Assembly (NCBI GenBank): GCA_021772595.1
Contig: JAJFLS010000018.1
Location: forward strand, 1 to 11,190
From: Opitutales bacterium
GTDB taxonomy: Bacteria; Verrucomicrobiota; Verrucomicrobiia; Opitutales; Opitutaceae
DNA: 11,190 nt
Direction: 5' to 3'
In this document: one piece after another, positions 1-6,313 of the stretch
Layout: each line of letters opens with the position of its first letter
Position numbering within the stretch: position 1 is the first letter of the stretch
Made by a program: the position numbers and the translations under genes
Notes under the pieces: generated by a model
The model's database searches: none
Told to the model about the DNA's origin: nothing
What the model saw: the letters and a program-made list of their open reading frames with translations, nothing else

Positions 1-109
1 CGGGACGACGTAGCTACTTCGAGAATTCGAAGTGGATTGCTCTTCTAGTTGGATTGCGCAGACTTCTTGGAAATTGCCATCAAATCGAGGCTGGTTCGTT
101 TTTAACGGT

Positions 110-880
110 ATGAGATGGGTCTGTTTATTGTTTTGTATTGGGGTCGGAGTAGGGACTGCGTTTGCCGAGTCGGTAGTTTTCGAAAGTGGCGAAGCGTCTC
201 CCAGATTCATCGAGCTCTACACATCGCAAGGGTGCAGCAGTTGCCCTCCGGCGGAGAGGTGGTTGGAGAACTATGTCGATAGTCCCGATCTCTGGAAGGA
301 AGTGATTCCCCTGGCGTTTCACGTCGACTATTGGGACCGGTTGGGCTGGAAGGATCCGTTCGCTACGCGTGAGAATACTGAGAGGCAATACCGATTGAAA
401 GAAGAGGGCGGGGTGAATTCGATTTATACGCCTGGATTTGTGGTGGACGGCAAGGAGTGGCGTGGCTGGTTTAAGGGCGAATCGTTGCCTTCGCCAGTGT
501 CATCCCGTCCTGGCGGAAAGCTGCGTGTCGAAATCGAGTCGGGTTCGTTGAAGGCGGATTATTCGGGCAAGGCTGACGGAAGGGTTTTGCACATTGCTAT
601 TCTGGGATTCGGACTGAAGACCGCTATTCTGCGGGGAGAGAACCGAGGGCGATCGATGGACCAGAGCTTCGTGGTTTTGAACCATGTCAAATCGTCGATT
701 CGGTCGGGTCGAATTGAACGATCATTGCCGACTGTTGGTCCAGGAACGGCGGAGCGTTACGGAATAGCGATTTGGGTCGCATCAGATGACGACTCCCAAC
801 CGCTAGAGGCGCTTGGAGGCTGGATACCGAAAGAGGAAGCAGAAGGTCTCCAAAGTATGGGGACGGTCAATCCCAATTGA
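110..880 (+). CDS. Secreted DUF1223 family protein, thioredoxin-like fold
   Basis: The protein matches the DUF1223 family, exported proteins with a thioredoxin-like fold and no settled function. With the ATG at 110 it has 256 residues. A clean signal peptide covers residues 1-19 (hydrophobic CLLFCIGVGVG core, cleavage after AFA). The family hallmark ELYTSQGCSSCPPAE follows, with its CxxC pair at Cys42/Cys45. A second family motif, FHVDYWDRLGWKDPF, lies at about 70-84, and a YTPGFVVDG strand comes later. A GTG at 32 in the same frame would add 26 residues before the signal peptide. I prefer 110 because it puts the signal peptide at the very N-terminus, although neither start has a good ribosome binding site. 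The CxxC motif suggests periplasmic redox or metal handling, but this is inference. The gene faces the LacI gene tail to tail and is probably not part of the mannan locus. Confidence 0.85.
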   Translation: MRWVCLLFCIGVGVGTAFAESVVFESGEASPRFIELYTSQGCSSCPPAERWLENYVDSPDLWKEVIPLAFHVDYWDRLGWKDPFATRENTERQYRLKEEGGVNSIYTPGFVVDGKEWRGWFKGESLPSPVSSRPGGKLRVEIESGSLKADYSGKADGRVLHIAILGFGLKTAILRGENRGRSMDQSFVVLNHVKSSIRSGRIERSLPTVGPGTAERYGIAIWVASDDDSQPLEALGGWIPKEEAEGLQSMGTVNPN

Positions 881-1954
881 TCAAGTGACCAGCTCGTATG
901 CGGATTCGGGAGTGAACACTTTAGGTGGCCACTCTTGAAAGGCTAGGCAAGTGGGAGGGATCATGGTCAAGCTGGAGCTCTCTTCGGGACCGCGCCGAAA
1001 GGTCTTGATCTGGCCGACGACCATATCGACCGCCCGTCGCCCGACGAGAGGATGATTCTGGAAAATGCCGCCGTATCTTTTGGTTCGCTCATCTGCGTCG
1101 AGCGGCACGAATCGGCAATCTTGGCCGTATTCAGTAGTTAATTGCCAAGCCGCCTCGTCGAAGCTGTTCCAATTGCTCAGGATCGCCTGGAGCTTGTGTT
1201 TCCTGGCCCATTCTACGACGTCCTGAATCAATTCTTCGTTCGGCTTTCGGTGGAAAATGAAAGGCGGAATCGTGTCGTTTACGTCGAGGTGTCTCTGGCC
1301 TACCATATAGCCGGCGGAGAACATGTTACGGTTGTGGGTCTCGTCGTGGTCGGCGACGGCAAGCCCTACGTGCCGTATGCCGTGCTCGCGCAATTCACGC
1401 ATGGCCAGCCGGACGCCGAACATCTGATTGCTCAATACGGCATCGAACTCTAACTTGGTAGGAAGTAGGTTGATTTTAACTACTGAAAAAAACTCCCATT
1501 CGAGTTGCAGGTCGATGTTGTGGTAATCGAAGGCGCCTAGGATGATGCCCTGAATGCCGCGGGTTTTGAGGACGCGATTGAGCGAGCTGCTGGTCTTGTA
1601 GTCTCTCCCGAACCAGAAGAGATCTAGCTTGTAGCCGAGCTGCGACGCGCGGATGCGGGCGTTTTCGATCAGTTGCCGATTGACGTGGGATTCGTTAAGC
1701 TCCTCTTCGTTTCGGCAATTGACGATGTAGGCGATGACCTGGTCAGCTTGGTTCTGCTTGGTCGATTGGCGATAGGCGACTAGGGCGGAAAGCGCTGGAT
1801 CGGGACGGTAGCCCATTTCTTCCGCTAGCTTTTGAATGCGGTCGCGGGTCTTCTGCGGAAGGCTAGGGTGATTGCGTAATGCGAGCGAGACCGTGGTCTG
1901 ATGCACGCCGGCTCTCGCGGCGATGTCTTTCATCAACACGCGTTTCTGTTTCAT
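881..1954 (-). CDS. LacI-family transcriptional repressor (divergent from the receptor gene)
   Basis: This is a 357-residue DNA-binding regulator of the LacI/GalR family, the usual length. Residues 8-29 form the N-terminal helix-turn-helix (MKDIAARAGVHQTTVSLALR), with the recognition helix at about 18-28. The hinge at about 49-62 reads YRPDPALSALVAYR, a variant of the usual YxPNxxAR pattern that I associate with Opitutia. The rest fits the periplasmic-binding-protein-like effector domain (for example GIQGIILGAF at about 135 and REHGIRHVGLAVAD at about 190). It is transcribed away from the TonB-dependent receptor, so it most likely controls that locus and possibly itself in response to a manno-oligosaccharide. 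The target and effector are inferred from position only. The start is ATG 1954, and a second Met at residue 8 would also leave the helix-turn-helix intact. Its stop codon begins at the base after the stop of the convergent DUF1223 gene. Confidence 0.9.
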   Translation of the reverse strand: MKQKRVLMKDIAARAGVHQTTVSLALRNHPSLPQKTRDRIQKLAEEMGYRPDPALSALVAYRQSTKQNQADQVIAYIVNCRNEEELNESHVNRQLIENARIRASQLGYKLDLFWFGRDYKTSSSLNRVLKTRGIQGIILGAFDYHNIDLQLEWEFFSVVKINLLPTKLEFDAVLSNQMFGVRLAMRELREHGIRHVGLAVADHDETHNRNMFSAGYMVGQRHLDVNDTIPPFIFHRKPNEELIQDVVEWARKHKLQAILSNWNSFDEAAWQLTTEYGQDCRFVPLDADERTKRYGGIFQNHPLVGRRAVDMVVGQIKTFRRGPEESSSLTMIPPTCLAFQEWPPKVFTPESAYELVT

Positions 1955-2159
1955 AATGGGTAGTTTGATTCAAGGACTCGCCTTTCCTGGCGGCACATCC
2001 TCTTGGGTATCGATCAATCGAGCTTCGGGCCTGGTTTGAACAAGTCAACTATTATGTAAGAATGGATACGGGAGCATGTGCGATTAAGGGATTCGCTTTG
2101 TCATCATTTTTGGACTTGTCATCGCCTTGATCTGAAGCGTAAGCCAAGGCCATGGACGA

Positions 2160-2179
2160 TGATACCTGATCAGGTGACA
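2160..2179. promoter_or_regulatory. Candidate operator: extended imperfect palindrome
   Basis: A perfect 12-bp palindrome ACCTGATCAGGT (2164-2175) is embedded in a 20-bp imperfect one, with outer TG/CA pairs matching and 16 of 20 positions symmetric. LacI-family dimers bind such sites. It lies roughly 200 bp from the LacI start and 440 bp from the receptor start. A 12-bp palindrome is not very rare by chance in 660 bp, and no second copy was found, so the assignment is tentative. Confidence 0.25.
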
Positions 2180-2550
2180 GAATTAGACGCGCCATGCGGG
2201 AACATTACTGCTGAAATGGTGGAATTTCGCGGCAAAACGAGTATCCAAAGAATGGGATATCTTGATTGGGTAATCACTTGCAAAAAGGAGGTTTGCGCCC
2301 ATGTTTCCCCATTCACGTCTTGAATAAAACCCCTTTATCCGGCGATTGACTCTAATGTAATAGTGGAAATTGATTTTAATGAAAATCGAGCATCGCGCAC
2401 TGTGGTCTTCACCGGTTCCCATAGGACTTTTCGATGCTGTAATTGCGCGTTATTTCTCGCGGAACCACGCACCCGGATGACGATAGCGCCGTCTCCCGTG
2501 ATTCTTAGTAGTTTTTCCCAATCTGATCTCATAACCCACACTGCAACCCA

Positions 2551-2564
2551 TTAGGACTTCCTAA
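2551..2564. promoter_or_regulatory. Candidate operator just upstream of the receptor gene
   Basis: The inverted repeat TTAGGA-CT-TCCTAA has perfect 6-bp arms around a 2-bp centre and ends 50 bp before the receptor GTG. That is the right place for a repressor site, or for a small leader hairpin. It does not share sequence with the other palindromes here, so it cannot be tied to the LacI protein from the sequence alone. Confidence 0.25.
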
Positions 2565-2600
2565 CCTGAATATTCTCACATCGAGCGTGCTCGTTTGGAA

Positions 2601-2605
2601 AAGGA
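2601..2605 (+). promoter_or_regulatory. Ribosome binding site deciding the GTG start of the receptor
   Basis: AAGGA lies 9 nt before GTG 2615, but 24 nt before the in-frame ATG at 2630. Spacing therefore favours the GTG start, which adds five residues to the signal peptide n-region. Confidence 0.6.
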
Positions 2606-2614
2606 ACGATCCAA

Positions 2615-5600
2615 GTGATCAATAAACCAATGAACAACGATATCAAACTCATTCCAAAACACTCTTGCTTCTCGCAAGCGCTGCCGGCTGTTATTTGCGG
2701 CGCTTCGCTCTTTGTGGCGCCGTTTCTCGCGGCGCAAGACGAAGCGAACGACGAGATTATCGAACTGTCTCCTTTCGAGGTGGACGCGTCTCAAGATAGA
2801 GGATACCGAGCTACATCGACGCTTGGAGGCACGCGTATCAATACGAGCCTTCGAGATGTAGGTTCCGCGATTTCCGTCGTAACGAGAGAGTTGCTGGACG
2901 ATCTCGGCGCGACAGGAAACGAGTCTCTACTTCAGTACACGACGAGTACGGAAACAGGCGGCGTTGGCGGCAATTACGGCGGCGATGAAGCGACGAATCT
3001 GTTGCGGCCGAATACCAACAATCGCGTTCGCGGTCTTCAGGCGGCGGACAACACGCGCGATTACTTTCTGACCGACATTCCGTGGGATGGGTATAATGTG
3101 GAACGCGTCGATATGCAGCGCGGGCCGAACGCAATTCTGTTCGGACTGGGTAGTCCGGCAGGTATTATTAATAACACTACGACGGGGGCGACCTATTCTA
3201 ATAAGACGGAGTTTAAGCATCGCTACGGAAGCTATGGTTCCCAGCGAGTGGAGTTTAATCTCAATCGAGAGATCTTCGAAGACGAGCTAGCTGTTCGCGT
3301 CGCAGGAGTCAAAAATCACGAGAAATTCCGGCAGGAAGAGGCATGGAGCCGCGACGAGCGAGGGTTCTTAGCGGTCAAGTACGAGCCTAGTTTTTTAAAG
3401 ACCGATTCGGCTCGCACGACGATCACGGCCAATTACGAGAAAGGCCAAACCGATTCGAATCGCCCGCGCTCGCGGCCTCCCATCGATAGGCTTACGCCTT
3501 GGTGGAATTCGTTTATCGATGGAACCGTTTCCTGGCCAGCCCAAGCGACGTCTGACCCGTTTCTTGCTCGAAATGGTTATCTCGAGTCGCAAAGCGAGGC
3601 CGTCCAGGGAGACGCGATTCTAACCACCAATCCTTATTGGGGCGAATTTTTCACAGCAGGGCCCGTTCTTTATTTTGATGGAGATTCGACGCCGTTTTAC
3701 GCGAGCGTTCCGACTCCTGACGAATCCGATTTCTGGACCATCGATGAAAACGGCGACGTTGAAACGGCGAATGGCACGGGACGTCCTTTTTACCGCGGGC
3801 AAAATCAGATAGAGAGCTACGACCGTATCGCGGCAGATTTGGGTCTGCCGCTTGCTCAGTTTGGTGGATACAAAACGAAATCGCTGACGGACCGCAGCAT
3901 CTACGACTACAAGAACCACCTGCTGGATGGTCCCAACAAACGCGAATTCCGCGAATTCGACGTCTACAACGTGAAGATTGCTCAAACCTTTCTCGAAGGA
4001 AGGATTGGCATCGAAGGCGCGATCGACGAACAGGATTACGAAGACGGGCAAACGAGTCCTTTCGCATGGGGCCAGTCTATCACGGTCGATTTGAACGAGA
4101 GCTACCCTGACGGCTCGCCCAATCCGAACGTGGGTCGCCCCTACGTTCTCAATCGCGCGAATTTCAGCAACAACGGGAATGAGAAGAACCGGGAGAGCAC
4201 TCGCATCACAGCCTTCGCCAAGCTTGAGGCGGACGATTTCATGGATGGCGATTCCTTTTTGGGCAAACTGTTCGGCAAGCACAACTTCACCGCTATGTCT
4301 AGCAGTGACACGGTAGAAGAAGCGCAGGAGAGCTGGAAGAAATGGGTTCCAGGCCTTGCTTATACTGATTACACAGGCGAACAAACGATCGCGTCGAATC
4401 TTCGCGAAATGGCGGTCGCTAGCTACATCGGACCAGATTTGAGGGGTGTCTCTTCGCCCACGAACTTGAATCTGTCACCCGTAAGCCGATTGCTTAATCC
4501 TTCGACTGTCGGCACTGTGCGGCTTTGGGACTCCCACTGGAATGGGGGAGCAATCGACCCAGCCGCGGATTGGACCAACCCGTGGACCGGAGATGTCGAA
4601 ACGCAAAGCGACAATCCGGATAATTACATAGGGTGGGTGAATCAACCGATTTCCATCCTCAGTGATGAGAATGGCGATCGCGACTCGATCCGGACGCTGG
4701 CTCGCAAGAACAAGCAGGAGATCGAATCCGAAGCCTTCGTCTGGCAAGGGTTCCTGTGGAATGGCGCGGTGATTCCAACTTATGGATACCGTAAAGACAC
4801 TTCGGATTCCTTCGGTGTTGATGCTCCTGTGACGAACGATCCCTACAGAGTACCCGATCCGTCGAGTCCGCTGTATGTATATCCGGATACGCCGGGCAAT
4901 TCCGTGTCAGGCTCTTCGGACTCATGGAGCGTGGTAGTTCATACCGACCGCTTGTTTCCGGAAGCCTCTTTGCCAGGCAATTCTCGAGTCAGCTTATTCT
5001 ATAATGAATCTTCCAATTTCGAGCCTTCTTCGAACCGGGTCGACCATCTTAATCGCCCGCTTGGCCCCCCAAGCGGCGATACCACCGACTACGGTTTTGT
5101 GATCGAAGCTTTCGAGGGGAAGGTGATCTTCAAGATGAACAAGTTCGAGACCAACGCGAAAGACTCGTCATTCGATCCGGGCAACCTCTGGATGCTCGGT
5201 ACTATCGAAACCAGTCTCTTCGTCGCTGCTAATCGCGATAGCGCTTCGCTGAACGATTTGCCTGGCTACGACGCTGCTTGGCAGGACTACTCGGCGAACC
5301 CGTGGGCGGGACAAACTCCTGAACAAGCGCAGCAATGGCAGGAGGAAACGGTCGCCGCTGGGTTGGCGAATATCGCTGGGGATGAATTCTGGTCGGCCTG
5401 GGGCGCTACGAAAACGGACGAACGCTGGCAGTCCGGCTGGTGGGATCCATGGTCGGGCACTGACCCGGGAGCCGTGCCTGCAAACTTCACTTCGACGACT
5501 GACCGCAGCGCGGAAGGTACGGAGTACGAGATCAACATCCAGCCCACTGACAACTGGGACATCGCGATCAACGCGGCGGAAGTAGAGGCCGTTAATACCA

Positions 5601-6172
5601 ATCTTTCGGGCAGCCTCCGAGAGTGGGTGGACGCTCGCAACGAAGTCTTCAATGGTCGCGCAGGAGATCTGCGCTACTGGTGGGCAGGTGACACGTTCAC
5701 GCTTAAGGATCGCTGGAACCGCGATTTCTTTTCCGGGTACCAGCTTGCCATCCAGAAGCAAGGAACGGCTGTGGACGAGCTTCGCGAATGGCGCTTCAAT
5801 ATGAGCACGAATTACCGCTTCACCGAAGGCAAGTTCAAGGGTCTCGATGTCGGCGGCAGTCTCCGCTGGGAAGATGAAGTGGGCATTGGCTATCCGCAGT
5901 CGGAAGTCACGGATCCCGATTCTGGGGTTACGGTTGCGGCTTTCGGAATCAATAATCCCTGGATGGCGCCCACAGAGACGCACATCGACTTGTTTGCTCG
6001 GTATCGTATGAAGCTGAGGAACGACATCGACTGGAGCATCCAGCTAAATATTAAAGACTTAACAGCTGACGGCGACTTGATCGCGGTGGACGTCCAGCCG
6101 GATGGGACCCCAGCCGCGTTCCGAATAGGAGCGGACACGACCTGGTTTATAACGAACACGTTTTCTTTCTAA
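2615..6172 (+). CDS. TonB-dependent outer-membrane receptor (Opitutia type, 1185 aa)
   Basis: This gene encodes an outer-membrane active transporter that would import oligosaccharides with energy from TonB-ExbBD. A signal peptide spans about residues 1-40, with cleavage after FLAA. It is followed by the ELSPFEV segment (50-56), which takes the TonB-box position in related Verrucomicrobial receptors. The plug domain runs from about 62 to 190, with GGTRINTSLRDVGSAISVVT near 70-90, NNRVRGL near 135, and the conserved MQRGPNAILFGLGSPAG at 167-183. The remainder is a beta-barrel rich in aromatic, Asp and Asn residues, ending in the terminal Phe of FSF, the usual barrel-assembly signal. It has no SusC-type carboxypeptidase-regulatory N-domain. 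At 1185 residues it is longer than the usual 700-900, which implies large extracellular loops. The mannan substrate is inferred from the downstream GH26 gene. The divergent LacI gene is the likely regulator. Confidence 0.93.
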   Translation: MINKPMNNDIKLIPKHSCFSQALPAVICGASLFVAPFLAAQDEANDEIIELSPFEVDASQDRGYRATSTLGGTRINTSLRDVGSAISVVTRELLDDLGATGNESLLQYTTSTETGGVGGNYGGDEATNLLRPNTNNRVRGLQAADNTRDYFLTDIPWDGYNVERVDMQRGPNAILFGLGSPAGIINNTTTGATYSNKTEFKHRYGSYGSQRVEFNLNREIFEDELAVRVAGVKNHEKFRQEEAWSRDERGFLAVKYEPSFLKTDSARTTITANYEKGQTDSNRPRSRPPIDRLTPWWNSFIDGTVSWPAQATSDPFLARNGYLESQSEAVQGDAILTTNPYWGEFFTAGPVLYFDGDSTPFYASVPTPDESDFWTIDENGDVETANGTGRPFYRGQNQIESYDRIAADLGLPLAQFGGYKTKSLTDRSIYDYKNHLLDGPNKREFREFDVYNVKIAQTFLEGRIGIEGAIDEQDYEDGQTSPFAWGQSITVDLNESYPDGSPNPNVGRPYVLNRANFSNNGNEKNRESTRITAFAKLEADDFMDGDSFLGKLFGKHNFTAMSSSDTVEEAQESWKKWVPGLAYTDYTGEQTIASNLREMAVASYIGPDLRGVSSPTNLNLSPVSRLLNPSTVGTVRLWDSHWNGGAIDPAADWTNPWTGDVETQSDNPDNYIGWVNQPISILSDENGDRDSIRTLARKNKQEIESEAFVWQGFLWNGAVIPTYGYRKDTSDSFGVDAPVTNDPYRVPDPSSPLYVYPDTPGNSVSGSSDSWSVVVHTDRLFPEASLPGNSRVSLFYNESSNFEPSSNRVDHLNRPLGPPSGDTTDYGFVIEAFEGKVIFKMNKFETNAKDSSFDPGNLWMLGTIETSLFVAANRDSASLNDLPGYDAAWQDYSANPWAGQTPEQAQQWQEETVAAGLANIAGDEFWSAWGATKTDERWQSGWWDPWSGTDPGAVPANFTSTTDRSAEGTEYEINIQPTDNWDIAINAAEVEAVNTNLSGSLREWVDARNEVFNGRAGDLRYWWAGDTFTLKDRWNRDFFSGYQLAIQKQGTAVDELREWRFNMSTNYRFTEGKFKGLDVGGSLRWEDEVGIGYPQSEVTDPDSGVTVAAFGINNPWMAPTETHIDLFARYRMKLRNDIDWSIQLNIKDLTADGDLIAVDVQPDGTPAAFRIGADTTWFITNTFSF

Positions 6173-6202
6173 GCTGCGCAGGATTTTGCTCCCAACCAAT
6201 TC

Positions 6203-6233
6203 AATGCCCCTGGTTTCGGCCAGGGGTATTTTT
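6203..6233 (+). terminator. Rho-independent terminator after the receptor gene
   Basis: A perfect 7-bp GC-rich stem, CCCCTGG (6207-6213) with CCAGGGG (6220-6226), encloses the 6-nt loop TTTCGG. It is extended at the base by G-U, T-A and two A-T pairs, then followed by TATTTTT. It starts 30 bp after the receptor stop codon, so it should end or reduce transcription into the downstream genes. Confidence 0.9.
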
Positions 6234-6256
6234 GGAGTGATTGTGGATTCTCGATG

Positions 6257-6272
6257 TACTGTTGCAAGAGTA
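6257..6272. promoter_or_regulatory. Candidate operator between the terminator and the FG-GAP gene
   Basis: TACTGTTGCAAGAGTA is a 16-bp near-palindrome with 14 symmetric positions and a central GC step. It lies 24 bp past the terminator and 42 bp before ATG 6314. The position suits a regulator controlling a separate promoter for the FG-GAP gene. No matching copy was seen upstream of the receptor or GH26 genes, so this is speculative. Confidence 0.25.
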
Positions 6273-6313
6273 TCGAGTTTTCGCCAAAAATGTGTTCGAT
6301 CTATTTGTCCAGA

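Larger units (their letters stand above)
1955..2614. other. 660-bp divergent intergenic region, no convincing gene
   Basis: The region separates the divergent LacI and receptor genes. Short open frames here have no recognisable motif or credible composition, so I do not call a gene. It contains several inverted repeats: TCGAT-CA-ATCGA at 2010-2021 about 56 bp before the LacI start, the ACCTGATCAGGT palindrome at 2164-2175, AGCATCG/CGATGCT arms at 2389-2395 and 2432-2438, and TTAGGA-CT-TCCTAA at 2551-2564. It also has a perfect AAGGAGG at 2285-2291 followed by an 8-codon ORF at 2301-2327. I found no convincing sigma-70 promoter with normal spacing on either strand. The length allows a long receptor 5' leader, operators for LacI, or an unrecognised small RNA. 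Confidence 0.6.

Noticed and set aside
2078..2323. Open frame of 81 codons in the divergent intergenic region
   Set aside because: It has no SD, no family motif and an atypical composition, and it overlaps equally poor frames on the other strand at 2183-2422 and 2335-2541.
3941..3958. Tandem direct repeat CGCGAATTC x2
   Set aside because: It is in frame within the receptor gene, encodes REF-REF, and has only two copies. No evidence of function or mobility.
3620..4384. Long antisense open frame (254 codons) inside the receptor gene
   Set aside because: It lies wholly opposite a well-supported receptor frame and has no recognisable motif. It reflects codon bias of the sense gene, as do similar minus-strand frames at 5168-5983 and 7850-8479.
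6254..6313. Upstream in-frame ATG extension of the FG-GAP protein
   Set aside because: It would place 20 residues before a clear signal peptide, has no SD, and begins inside the near-palindrome region. ATG 6314 is a better start.
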